Assembly: GCA_001931875.2 (NCBI GenBank)
Contig: MSJH02000496.1
Span: 124,001-188,000 of the forward strand
Length of the DNA: 64,000 nucleotides
From: Byssochlamys sp. IMV 00236
Lineage: Eukaryota > Ascomycota > Eurotiomycetes > Eurotiales > Thermoascaceae
Direction: 5' to 3'
A program made the position numbers and the translations under genes. This document shows, piece after piece, positions 32,487 to 43,685 of this stretch (position 1 is the stretch's first letter; each line of letters begins with the position of its first letter). A model generated the notes under the pieces. That model was not told where the DNA came from, did no database searches, and saw only the letters and a program-made list of their open reading frames with translations.

Positions 32487-35180
32487 ATGGCGGACAAAGA
32501 GGCCACTGTGTACATTGTCGACGTCGGAAAGTCGATGGGGAGGAAACGCAATGGGAGGGATCTATCTGATCTGGATTGGGCAATGCAATATGTCTGGGAC
32601 AAGATTACTACGACGGTATGTTCATATGAGAGCCCAATATGTTGAATATTTACTGACTACGGGCTTTTTAGGTTGCTACTGGACGGAAAACTGCAACAAT
32701 TGGTGTTGTTGGTCTAAAGACAGACGGTCAGCATAGCCCCGAGATTCCGCCGAGGGGGGAGTTCTCATAAGATTATACAGGTACCGACAACGAATTGCAA
32801 GATGATGAAAACTTCTCGCACATCACAGTGTTCAAAGAAATTGGACAGTAAGTAGCTATTTCGACATAACACTCATTAACAGTACGACAATTGACTGATA
32901 ACTTCCAGGGTTCTCATGCCTGACTTGCGCAACCTACGTGACCAGATCAAACCCAGCAATTCTGACGCAGGAGACGGTGAGTATATTCCGTATATATTCA
33001 TAATCCAGCAAGTCTGACTCTGAGATAGCTATCTCGTCCATCATTTTGGCTATCCAGATGATCAACACGTATACCAAAAAACTGAAGTACAGACGGAAGA
33101 TCGTCTTGGTCACCAACGGAGAAGGCCCAATGAGCAACGAAGGTCTTGAGCAAATCATAAGTAAGATCAAGGAGGATAATATTGAACTAGTAATTCTGTA
33201 CGTGCACATTCTACGAACATGAGATTACTATCTAACCACCATACAGCGGTGTCGACTTCGATGACCCTGAATATGGCTTCAAAGAAGAAGACAAAGACCC
33301 AGAAAAGGTATGTCTGCTTAATAGCTCTACATTCTTATATATACTGACCGATAAAGGCCAAAAATGAAGAACTTCTCAAGAGTATGGCCGAGGACTGCGA
33401 CGGAGTGTACGGGACGCTAGAACAAGCTATTTCAGAACTTGACATACCTCGCGTAAAGGTTGTGAGGGGAATACCATCGTTCAAGGGCCAGCTGCGATTA
33501 GGAAACCCCGAAGAATATGACTCAGCACTTTGCATAGACGTTGAGAGATACTACAGAACTTACGTCGCCAGACCGCCGCCCGCCAGCTCGTTCGTGTTTC
33601 GTTCAGACCTCACCGCCGATAACACACAAGCTACTGCAACCGCAGCAGCAGAATTGGCTGCGCGAGAAGGAGAGAACCCATTAACATCCGTGCGAAACGC
33701 ACGTACTTACCAGGTCACGGACGAGTCTGCACCAGGAGGCAAGATTGACGTCGAGCGAGATGACCTGGCTAAAGGTTATGAATACGGAAGAACTGCCGTG
33801 CATATCAGCGAGTCCGACGAAAATATCACGAAGCTGGAGACATATGCTGCTCTCGAAATTATCGGATTCATTCAAAGTGACCACGTATGTCTCCCACTCC
33901 TACGTAGGTGTGGCTACTGACTCTGTCTAGTATGATCGATTCATGCACATGTCTACGACAAACGTCATAATCGCGCAACGCACAAACGACAAGGCTATTT
34001 TGGCACTCTCGTCGTTTATTCATGCTCTTTTCGAGCTAGATTGCTATGCTGTCGCTAGGCTTGTCACGAAAGATAACAAGGCTCCGCTTATTTCCTTACT
34101 GGCTCCTTCGATTGAGGCAGATTATGAGTGTCTGTTGGAGGTCCAGCTCCCTTTTGCTGAAGATGTACGGTCATATCGATTTCCTCCCTTGGATAAAGTT
34201 GTTACCATCTCTGGGAAGGTGGTTACAGAGCATCGCTACCTGCCCAATGACGATCTACAGAATGCCATGAGCAAGTATGTAGATAGCATGGAACTGGTCG
34301 ACAGAGATGAAGATGGGTGAGTTGGATCCTGAATACCATCAAGTATATAAGCTAACAGCGGCATATAGGAACGTAACTGAAACGATGTCTTTCGATGATT
34401 CCTTCTCACCTTTACTGCATCGAATAGACCACGCAATCCGATGGCGAGCAATACACCCGAATGAGCCAGTGCCCCCTCCTCCCGAAAGGTTGACTAAACT
34501 CGCTCATCCGCCAGAAGAATTACAAGAACGAGCGAAGAAGTACTTGGAGCGACTCGTTTCTGCAGCCGATGTCAAGAAAGGTTCGTGGCACATTACCCAG
34601 GCATATTTGTTTCTCGTCTCTGTTACATGAGCTAACAGTGTATAGTGCCACCGAAAGCTAAAGGACGCAAACGCAACCGCGAGGCTGACAAGCCCCTGTC
34701 AGGGCTTGACGTTGATGCGCTGCTCCACAAAGGGAAGCGGGCCAAGATCTCCCCAGAAAACGCAATCCCAGAATTTAAACAGGCTCTTTCAGCTACAGAA
34801 GACATCGAAGCTGTTGCCGGCGTGGTCAAGCAGATGTCAACTATCATAGAGGATCAGATACGGCACAGTCTTGGCGATGCCAACTATGACCGGGTTATAG
34901 AGGAAGTGGGTGTCATGAGAGATGAACTGGTTGCCTACGAGGAACCTAAATTGTACAATGACTTCGCCCGTCAGTTAAAGGACAAGATCCTGAAAGAGGA
35001 ACTGGGTGGGGATCGACGTGAACTTTGGTGGCTCATCCGCAGAAGCAAGCTGGGATTGATTGATAAGAGCATGTCAGAGCAATCAGACGTCTCGGAGGAA
35101 GAAGCAAAGGAGGCAAGTTTCTTGCTACTCGATTCCCTATACGCTCCTGCTAACGGATACAGTTTCTTTCATCGAAGTAA
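32487..35180 (+). CDS. ku80: Ku80 subunit of the Ku heterodimer
   Basis: Eleven exons: 32487-32615, 32672-32726, 32781-32847, 32909-32976, 33029-33197, 33247-33307, 33357-33884, 33931-34316, 34369-34580, 34646-35112, 35163-35180, giving 719 residues. Ku70/Ku80 binds DNA double-strand ends, starts non-homologous end joining and helps maintain telomeres. The N-terminal von Willebrand A-like domain starts [11 protein letters not shown]; the central Ku beta-barrel and the C-terminal arm follow ([33 protein letters not shown]). The C-terminal helical domain spans about residues 580-700. The last intron (35113-35162) must start with GC (GCAAGT): splicing gives the short, conserved ending EEEAKEFLSSK, while reading through would append 38 unrelated residues. 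This is the well-known target whose loss raises homologous integration in fungi. Confidence 0.95.
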
Positions 35181-35415
35181 TAACTCAATCATTATTCCTG
35201 TCATTGCTAATGAAGTATGGATGTAGATTATTCAATGAATATGGGTCTAGTCAGAAAGCATACTTCGCGAAACATCAAATACGCCTCTAGGTACACAATA
35301 AGGGTATAATGGGCTCATTAACATGCAATGAAGAAAAACATGAGACGCCCGCTGAGAAGCTAAGGTCGGAATTCCGAGACGTAGTATAAGACAGTGTCGC
35401 GCACCAGGATCTCGA

Positions 35416-36553
35416 TTAAGAAATCTTTCCAACCCTCCTTTTTCCAATGTCGATCTTCGATTGCAACCTATTTTTATCAGTCAGTAAGATGAACCCAAGA
35501 GTAGACAGTAACGAAGACTAACCTGTCCACGTCGTCATTTGCCATATCAAGAAGCTCTCTCTGGATATCCAATTCATTGTTGATAGCAATGCCCAGCTCC
35601 TTCTGCCTGGCGACAATCTTTCTGAGTTCCTCGACACTCAAGTCTTGGTCCTCCATAATCTGTTTCTGCAGTTGCAACACCCCCTGGTTATCAAGCTCCC
35701 GCGTCCTATCGGTCTCTTTCCCAAGTACTCTCCCAGAACGAGGCTTCTTGGAGCCAACCAGGGCTTCCTTATCTTGTACGGATGCGACAGCGTTGTCGAG
35801 CTTTGTCTTCGTCACCATAGCGTTGTGCAGGTTCTCTAACCCATCCTTCTCTTTCTTCGCATTTGCGAGAAGGTCCTTTCTCCTCCTAACCTCTCCATCA
35901 CCAATGCTGTTCCCTCCCCATGCACCCTTATCACTGATGTTCTTCAGCCCCTGCTCCAAAGCTCCGATCAAGGATCCAGCCTTAACGAGGCACGTCTTCG
36001 CCTGCGCTGAGCTCTCATGCTGCTTCTGCGGTGTTGTTGCCTGATCCCGTCTTGTCAGATGGAGTCGTGCATCGTGTAGATGCGACTTCAACTCTCTGTA
36101 GCAGTCTAGCCAAAGAGTCGGATCCGTTATGGGGGCGCCTGCACTACCTGGTTCTGTGATGGCCGCGTGGAGTTTCGAGGCGCCCGAACCGGTTGTGCTG
36201 GCAGCTGCGGTGGGAAGATTCAAGAACGCTCTCCAGACACTGGAGTTGCGCCATCTGGAGTCTTCAGCTTCGTTGATGACACGCAGATAATTCTCGAGGC
36301 CTTTCCGTCTCTCTTCTCGCAAGTCAGGGTTCTTGTTTGTGCTTCGGAACCAGGACTTCCCAGGGAGCGCCGCCGGCGGCGCAGAACCGACCTGGCTGAC
36401 CAGAGCTTCGTGGAAGGCCGCAAATTCAGAGTAGCGCTTTTGAACTGTGAATGAGCGCAGGGGCAAGCGAAGGGTGATGTTGTAGATCGTGTATGGGTCA
36501 GGACCCTCGGAGATCGTCGTGGTCGGTATCGATATCTCGACCTTCGGGGCCAT
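35416..36553 (-). CDS. vam7: Vam7-like vacuolar SNARE with PX domain
   Basis: Two exons, 36553-35523 and 35467-35416, giving 360 residues, close to yeast Vam7 (316). Vam7 is the soluble Qc-SNARE of vacuole fusion, recruited by PI3P through its PX domain and acting with Vam3, Vti1, Nyv1 and HOPS. The N-terminal 115 residues are the PX domain (IYNITLRLPLRSFTVQKRYSEFAAFHEAL, then KSWFRSTNKNPDLREERRKGLENYL). The C-terminal 65 residues are a Qc-SNARE helix (RKIVARQKELGIAINNELDIQRELLDMANDDVDRLQSKI); the Gln in ELDIQRELL is the expected zero-layer residue. There is no membrane anchor, as for Vam7. The last exon is only 52 nt and was found by continuing the SNARE heptads across the intron. Confidence 0.9.
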
Positions 36554-36894
36554 GGCGGATTATGGGCGGGACAAAAAAGGATAGAAATCAAAAAGGATTG
36601 TTTCACTGGCCATATATGGCCCAGGCTGCAGTTTATGCGTGGTCAAGGAGATACTCTGGGAGATACTCCGCGGCTTTGCTCTCGAGACGCAGGGAGGTTG
36701 ATCACTCGAGCTCCGACATTTACTTAGACGGCTGACATGACGCAGTCCGGAAGCTTAAGTATCCACCGTTCTCGCTCCCCGCTTAAGGACTCTAAACCCA
36801 TGAGGATCTTAATAGTAGATTAACCACCATCTCCTCATGACCTCCAAGGTCACTTCGCAGTTTCTTCACGGCACTTCCATCTGCCATTTCTGAG
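36554..36894. promoter_or_regulatory. Divergent promoter, vam7 / serine hydrolase
   Basis: 341 bp between divergent start codons holding both promoters. No repeat or extra gene is visible. Confidence 0.45.
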
Positions 36895-39139
36895 ATGGCA
36901 TCCGATCAGGAGTTGTGCGTCGTCGAGCCACGTCCTGTGACCCCCGATCAGGCAATATCTCAACCGGATTCTCCGGACTTTGTTTCCTCGATTCCGCAGC
37001 AGGCGAGGCAAGATACAATCAATTTAACGTCTTATTCACGGCCCCCTGAGTACGGTGCCAGAGAGAACAGTACCGATCCAACGCACGACGATCCATCATG
37101 GACTGGTGAAGATCTGCGGTCGTCGTCCTCGCATTCTCTCCTGCCCGATAAGAATGCGATAGACGGACGACGGAAACTATTGTTGATTTATATCCATGGC
37201 TTTATGGGTGCAGAGATTAGCTTCAAGAGTTTTCCCGCACATGTGCATGGAATCTTAAAAGATTCTTTGAGTGAAACTCATGTGGTGCATTCTAAAATCT
37301 ATCCTCGGTACAAATCTCGCGGAACCATGAACATTGCCCGCGATGCCTTTAGCTATTGGTTCGTCCCCACAGGTCTCCTTGCATTTGATGTACAATAAAA
37401 ACAATAAGAGCCATGCTGAACATTAATGCAGGCTGTCACCTCATGAATCAGAAGACACAGATGTCATTTTGCTCGGTCATAGTCTGGGCGGTATCCTGGC
37501 TACAGAGGCTGCTCTGTTGCCCTCTTCTTGGTCAGGGAGTAACGAAATGTTCCAGCATCGCATTCTAGGCGTTGTTAACTTCGATGTCCCCTTTCTTGGA
37601 ATGCATCCAGGCGTGGTGAGCGCCGGTCTGGGGAGTCTATTCCGCCCAAAAGCAAAGTCTCCAGACTCTCAGTCAGGGAATAATAATAATACTACAGAGT
37701 GCATAACAGACACGCTTGCAGCGACAAGTTTACAGGGTTCATCATCATCATCTTCTTCTATCCCCATTGATAGTAATTTTGATGCACCTTTCCCCAACGA
37801 CGTCCGGCTAAAAGAACGGGGCCAACTGGACGGGGCGCTTCATTTTATCATGAAACATTCAGATCGTCTAGCAAGAGCTACTAAGGAATACGTAACATCT
37901 CATCTAGAATTCGGGGGCTGCCTTGCGGACTACCCTGCGCTTAGAGATCGATACAGGCGGATCCGAGCACTTGAGGATGTCGACGAATACGCGCGCAAGA
38001 AGGATGCTCATGGTCGTCCTCTACGACGTATCAGATTCGTCAATTACTACACCGCGAGTACCGGATACATAAAGCCTACTGTTGCCGCAAATAATGAACA
38101 AAATGGCGTGTCTAATGTCGAACCTATTACGGTTGCAACATCAGAAGCGCGAATAGCAACATCGAACAATGCTACCAGACAGTCTACAACGCCGTCGAGC
38201 GACTTCAATTCATCCACAGAACCAACTTCTCAGTTTAGTCCGGCAGATTCTCCTCCAGACTATGAGACCAGCCAAGCCCATCATCAATTATCCATAGACT
38301 CCAATCTCTTACAAGAGAACACCGAACAGCAAACTCCAAGCACCTTCTCTGAAGGGCCCAAAATGGAAAACAAGCCAGAAACTACAACGAACGACCTATC
38401 TCCTCAGAATACGACATCATCCGCACCCTTTGCAGAGTCATTATCGTCACTGCCATCGTTACTTCCTCTTCCAGAGGAGCCTGCTGCCTTCGACCCCTCT
38501 CAATACACGGATAAGGACACATTGAAGTTAGCGCAAAAAGAACACTCTCGACAGATCAAAGCTTACGAACGTGCGAAGAAAGACCGGGAGAAGGCCATGA
38601 AAGATCGCGAGAAGCTAATCAAAAAGAGAGAAAAGGCCGCTGCCAAAGAAGCTGCCAAAGACACCTCCTCCCAGCGGCAGGTCACTCAGAAGACTAAAAG
38701 TATTGTCGTGCAGGAGACTGCTGTCCAGACTCCTCCTCCGGGGAGACCCCCGCCGCTCCCTCCTCGAGACTCGAGCACATCAATAACGACAACATCCGCT
38801 GCTAGCTTTTCGAAACAGCCAAATCCAGACACTACAACCGATGCCAACAACAAAATTCCTCCGGCACTCCCACCCCGACAAGGCGAGGCAAGCAAGCCCA
38901 AGAAAGACAGAAAATTCTGCACTCTCCCATCAAAAGGTCCCGATGGCACTCGGGATCCCCTATGGGTTAGAGTATACATGGAGGGCATTGACGAAGTCGC
39001 GGCGCATCAGTCATTGTTCATCCCGAATAATGACTACTATGAGAAACTCGTCGGTGATACTGCAACCAGAATCCAGGAGTGGGTACAAGAGGCTCAGACG
39101 ACGAGAATGGTGTTGAGCGAGATAGAGGGGCTTGACTGA
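36895..39139 (+). CDS. Alpha/beta-hydrolase (DUF676/lipase-like) with disordered C-terminal half
   Basis: Two exons, 36895-37358 and 37432-39139, giving 723 residues. The hydrolase core spans about residues 95-395: an oxyanion-hole stretch LLLIYIHGFMG (96-105) and the nucleophile elbow GHSLGG (170-175, Ser172), followed by GVVNFDVPFLGMHPG. This is the arrangement of serine esterases/lipases and of fungal proteins annotated as DUF676-like. The C-terminal half is Ser/Thr/Pro-rich and low in structure, then strongly charged (a KKDREKAMKDREK region around 560) and Pro-rich (PPPGRPPPLPPRD), which may bind SH3 or WW domains. It ends with a conserved-looking segment containing DPLWVRVYMEGIDEVAAH. 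Substrate and location are not known. The catalytic Asp and His cannot be named with confidence. Confidence 0.8.
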
Positions 39140-39562
39140 TGTGTTAACAGCTCTTACTAGGGCTTTTCTATTTGAGGACACATAGGGAGGGGTCATCCTT
39201 GATGAATTGCATATACGGGTTCTATGATGACAGTGAGGACTCATTAACATGATATAACTAGGCTATGCCGATGCAGCCTTGGATGTGCAGTCTAGCATAC
39301 CTGCAATAGATCTCTCGTTGCTGAATCGAATCGCATGACTAAGACCTATTCTGGTTTATCCTAAGCTTTTCCTATGGTTGTAGGAACAACCTGGATTCAA
39401 GGCCAATACACAACGTATCACAGATCGATATCATCAAAGCTATTAGGGGGTATCTGTTATTGAGAAGAATAATTATGCTAAGCATCATGTAACAATGCAG
39501 TGGCTTATCCACTATAAGCACACAATCCCTGTTTAGTGGAAGCTCGAAATATCCAACTGGCT
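39140..39562. other. Convergent intergenic region
   Basis: 3' flanks of the hydrolase and the Gemin2-like gene. AT-rich, with no recognisable ORF, RNA gene or repeat. Confidence 0.5.
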
Positions 39563-41119
39563 TTACCATTCCATATCCTCTTCCCATGCATGCCGCTTTT
39601 CGAGAAGATCTCGCTGCCCATAGAACTCGCCGACAATGGTGATGATCATATCAAGCATGGCGAGAGTTTGTTTCTCTGCGTCTGTATGCAATGTTTCTTC
39701 CGACATCTTCGAGGGCGCTTCCTCGTCCTCCTTCTGCTCCCCCTCCTCCTCTACTGCTGTGATTGTGGCACCACGGCGTTGTAATTCCGATTTTAGTTCT
39801 AGGTCATCCTGCAGCCTTGCTTGAAGTCGAGCTTTTACTGCCTCCAAATATTCAGGTGTACCTTCCTCCGTGGGTTCTGCTTCTTGTTGGGATATGTCCA
39901 TCGGATCACCGCCAGTGGCATCCGCTGTCTCAGAAGGTTCCTCTGCTGTAGCATTGCCAGGTTCACTTTCCTGAACTTCGGGTTCCTCCTCGTTCTCCTC
40001 TCCATCAGATTCTTCATTCCCAGTCTCAGTATGCGCCCCACGCCTCGCAATCTTCACTTCTTTTGCCTTTCTCATTCTTGCCAATATCGTAGCAGCTCTC
40101 TTTCCTAGCTCTCTGATCTCGCCCACCTCCTCGCTCCCCAACTGGCCCACCTCTCGACACTTGCCTAGTAGCCCCCAAGCCCAGGCTCCGATCCGTCTCA
40201 CACGAAGCGCGTCTCCGCTCTTGACGTTCTCAGACATCAAGCGGCCCATGATCTCCAGCACGCCTAGCACACTATCCATATCCATGCACGCTAGCTGAAC
40301 CATTTGCGGATCGACAGATAATAGTAAATGTCGCCATTCCGAACGGGCAGCTTTCGATGAGCGTGGGAGGGAGATGGGATGTTGATCATCGAGGGCAGCA
40401 ATAGCAGAAGCGGGAGGTTGGCATCTCAAAGTCGACCGTAGGAGTACGAAGCGATGACGGAGAAGGTTATAGTATGAAGATTGAGCGTCCGGTTCCGTTT
40501 CTCCGGCACCAGTAGCGTGTCTTAGAGATGTTCCTTCTGTCGTATTGACATCAGGCGCAATGTAGACACCATCGGTGTATAGACCCTCGGGGGGTTCACT
40601 TCCTACGTCCTGTGCCTCGTTTTCGGGATGCGTATGCGTTGTCGCCTCGACGGTCGTCTTCTCAGACGTTTTAGTCGCGACGAATAGCGTAGGTAGGGAA
40701 TTTGCTTCTGATCTAGGAAACCACACAAGACATGACATGTCGAATCAGTCTCCGACCTTGTAAAATGGTGTCATGTTCCGCAAGCTGAAAGGGACCAAAA
40801 GAAGGCGCAACACTTAGCGAGCGGGAAAAAAGAAGAATATAGCTGGAAGGATCAAGGAAAGATCAAAGACTCACCGGACCATGCGAAGGTACTCTAGTCC
40901 GTCTTCTGCGGGGCCATAGAAGAGCTCATCGCCAGCAGGGTCGTCAAGACCTGGAAACGCATTCTTCATGCCATAGACAGGATGGTTACGGGGTCGCTCG
41001 TATGGGCTTGATCTTGAGGGCGCTTCGTCTTCATCGTCTTCTGCATATGATTGGCGCGTCCGTTTCGCGTATGGAGAACTGCCCGGTATTGAAGGAGTCT
41101 CTTTTCGTTTATCGGGCAT
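39563..41119 (-). CDS. Gemin2/SIP1-like SMN-complex protein
   Basis: Two exons, 41119-40875 and 40712-39563, giving 464 residues. Gemin2 (SIP1; yeast Brr1 is a distant relative) clasps the Sm ring and the SMN protein during spliceosomal snRNP assembly. Evidence: the N-terminal AFPGLDDPAGDELFYGPAEDGLEYLRMVRSEA block across the splice junction, the hydrophobic core RRIGAWAWGLLGKCREVGQLGSEEVGEIRELGKRA, and the C-terminal TLAMLDMIITIVGEFYGQRDLLEK, where FYGQRDL parallels the YFDQRDL of animal Gemin2. A long acidic, low-complexity linker (Glu/Ser-rich, about residues 295-365) separates the core and the C-terminal helix, as in other fungal versions. The intron is 162 nt, longer than its neighbours. 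Function is inferred from these family motifs. Confidence 0.75.
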
Positions 41120-41444
41120 TTTTGCTGGTGATAAGTATAGTGTGGTCCTATGGCAAAAGTTGAAGATGATGGAGCTTGGGCATAATTACAGCTCGGCGTG
41201 ATCCGAAAGTAGCTCATGGAGCTTGGGCCACCCAAATCAGAGATACGATGACTAATCAGCAGCACTGGGCAAAACAACGAACCGTTAACTAGGTCAGAAA
41301 GTATTAATTACCAGTCAAGTAGTATTATTATTCTGCTCTATAAACTGTATCACTTAAAGGTCACAACTTTTCATCCTTTCAAGTACAACCGGCCTGTACT
41401 TGATCCATCGCCTGCAAGGACTGGTAAAGACAACAGTATTGGCA
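41120..41444. other. Short intergenic region left of the nuclease-like gene
   Basis: 5' flank of the Gemin2-like gene and 3' flank of the nuclease-like gene, AT-rich from 41290. No feature is recognised. Confidence 0.45.
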
Positions 41445-42337
41445 TTATCCCGAAGCGCTGTAGAATGTACTGGCAGGGTTATTGTTGGCCGAGCTCCAGT
41501 TATTTGCTTGCACTTGCAGACCTAAGTACATGAGACATTCTCTTAGGGATACCATGTACCGATAAGCATCTGGGTTTTGTGCGCCCTGCGGTGAAACCTT
41601 TTGGGATACGGTGTCGTGAGTTATCACTGGGGAGAACCACAGTTCATACACCCCCGTTTGCGGGTTGAGAATCTGAGCCAAGAAGATGGTTTCATTGTAT
41701 GTCGACAAGAAACCATATTTCACACCCGCGCAGAACATGTACATCCCAATTTGCCCTAAAAAAGAATAAACACGTCAATATACTAATCGTAGATATGATC
41801 GAATAACATACCAAGTAGGCGTGGTCGGGCCACTGGATCCATGACTTTAGCAGTAAGATCATGCACCCAAGGTGTCTTAAATTCTCCCACCAGAAGTGCT
41901 TGTGTCCCTCCAATCCTTGTAAGGACTATGTCCGGTACCCCGCCGCAGTCTGTCGTTGTCGAGCGGCCAGAGCTAAGCTTGCACATAATACCTTCTGATT
42001 GGAAAACAGCCGTCATTATCTTACTGACGTTGTTGTTGAATCGGCCTTGGACATCGCCTTCGTCAGAACAGGCGTAAAGCTCATTGATGGTATGGTTTGC
42101 GTTCAGGAAACCAGCAGGGTGGTGACCCAGAATCACATTGCCGAAGTTTGTGTTAATTGTTGCCAGTCGAACTTGCATCTCAAAGTCTGACCACAGCCTG
42201 ATGGGAGCAACGATGTCAATGGGATGGATTGCCTTGGATATGGTCATTTGATTGGCGAGGTTCAAGTCTGGAACCCTCTCACAGAATAGCTGCCTCGCGT
42301 TCTTGCCGTGGGCTACACGTTTCTTTCCTCCAGGCAT
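41445..42337 (-). CDS. Putative PD-(D/E)XK-fold protein, function unknown
   Basis: Two exons, 42337-41812 and 41755-41445, giving 278 residues. I do not recognise the family by name. The notable feature is a PD-(D/E)XK-like signature: GVPDIVLTR at residues 133-141 followed 15 residues after the Asp by GEFKTPW (Glu152, Lys154), predicted as a hydrophobic strand pair. That is the arrangement of Mg-dependent nuclease and restriction-endonuclease-like folds, and similar cores accompany kinase-like domains in some fungal proteins. The first 45 residues are basic and followed by DIVAPIRLWSDFEMQVRLAT. The rest (FCAGVKYGFLSTYNETIFL and following) is conserved-looking beta-rich sequence. It is head to head with a kinase-like gene 1.56 kb away, with two dispersed repeats in between. 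Confidence 0.75.
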
Positions 42338-42718
42338 GGTTGTTGTTGTCTGGCGATCGAGAACAGGTTAAGGTAAATGAAGTCGAGATAATCAACTTGA
42401 TGAAAGGAGTTAGATCTTCCAGGGAATAAGGGTATTTCAAAAAAGTATTGAGACAACTTTTCACGCCTTGGAAGAAGAGTATGAAGAAATATGAAAAGTT
42501 TGCTTTCCGCTTCTATCAACGAAATCGCTGAGGGTATCTTTTGCAGTCTGTAGGCTTTTGCTCCTTAGAGAATAATTTCTCCGTTATGAGTCTCTACTTC
42601 TCCATTTTATAAGGAGACTTTATCCATAGAAACTCGCTCTCCAATGATTCTTTCAAGCATGCTTGATTGAACATACGGTACTTTTGCTATTCAGCTTCCC
42701 ACCATCGTCTTTGATAAT

Positions 42719-42840
42719 TTGTCGGCGCTCATGGCTTCTGTGGAGACGAGCTGCAAAGTCGCTGCTACTACCCTATACAAACCGGGTAGCAGCTGCAACG
42801 GGAAGCCACCTTGATTCATCTGTATAGGATCAAAGAAGAC
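42719..42840 (+). repeat. Dispersed ~120-bp repeat, copy B
   Basis: Shares, in order, GTCGGCGCTCA, ACGAGCTGCAAA, CTACTACCCT-n8-GGGTA, AAGCCACCT and GATCAAAGAAGAC with copies A and C. The inverted element here is imperfect (TACCC and GGGTA arms). The last block is shared with copy C only. Confidence 0.75.
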
Positions 42841-43258
42841 GGAACTGGAACCGTGGATTATTAGAAACAGTGTTCCAGATCTGCTCCAGGCAGCGGAAAT
42901 TCAGGATGGAGTCCGTGGGCATGAATGGCAGGTGGATTTCGGTGCCCTCTAGTCCTTCAAGCAATCAAGATCCAATTCCCGTATCAAACGCTCTTCCAAA
43001 GTCTTTGCTTCCGTGGTCTTTGATTCCCACATAATTCAAGTAACCGTGTCAAAGTTGATCTGCGTCGGCGCAGAAAGGCGTATGCAGTTGATCTGTCATA
43101 TCATCCGTTTGCAGCAGGTTCTTTGATCCCCTGATTATAGGATATGACCTATTGGATTACTAGGATCTAGGTTCTTTGTACCAGGTACCTTGCTATAGGA
43201 GCCAGCTAAACTCGCTCGCTCATATCGAGTGTGAATTCGGACCTGGTACCCAAAGACA

Positions 43259-43382
43259 TATGTCGGCGCTCAAGTCCTTTATGGCAACCCGAGCTGCAGC
43301 GCGCCACTACTACCCTGTATGATACAGGGTATAGAACAAAGAGCGTCAGCCTCCTATTTCCACCTGATATAGATCAAAGAAG
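43259..43382 (+). repeat. Dispersed ~120-bp repeat, copy C with perfect palindrome
   Basis: Best-preserved copy. It begins ATGTCGGCGCTCA, continues with CGAGCTGCA and GCCACTACTACCCT, and carries a perfect inverted repeat (TACCCTGTAT-G-ATACAGGGTA, about 43311-43331), then GTATAGAACAA, CTATTTCCACCT and GATCAAAGAAGAC. About 540 bp separates it from copy B in the same orientation. Confidence 0.8.
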
Positions 43383-43595
43383 ACAGGTTGCTGTCCTGGC
43401 TGCATTAGGGAAATGCACTGATATTGTGGCAGAAGGGGCGTTTAGGCAGCAGCGAGGTATGCATGCACGAGTGAAATGCCATGAAACTGGGCCTTGGATC
43501 GTAGTGAATACAAACAACAGTTGTTGATCGACCGTGTTCTCCTCCGTAATTTATGATAAGCCTATCCTATTTAGGGTTAGCGCTAGTGTATTATT

Positions 43596-43685
43596 ATCTT
43601 AGGTACCTGCCTACCTAGGTAGGTAGTAGGTAGGTACCTCCAGGCTCCTAGGTATGTACCTCGGTAACTTACCTATACCTACTGT
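43596..43685. repeat. Palindrome-rich CCTAGG/GGTACC patch
   Basis: A 90-bp stretch of interleaved ACCTACC, CCTAGG, GGTAGGTA and GGTACC words, nearly self-complementary over parts of its length. Shorter versions of the same words occur near 30981 and 62060. Confidence 0.6.

Noticed and set aside
35113..35226. Read-through C-terminus of Ku80
   Set aside because: The tail is unrelated to Ku proteins and a good branch site and AG follow a GCAAGT donor; retained only as a possible isoform.
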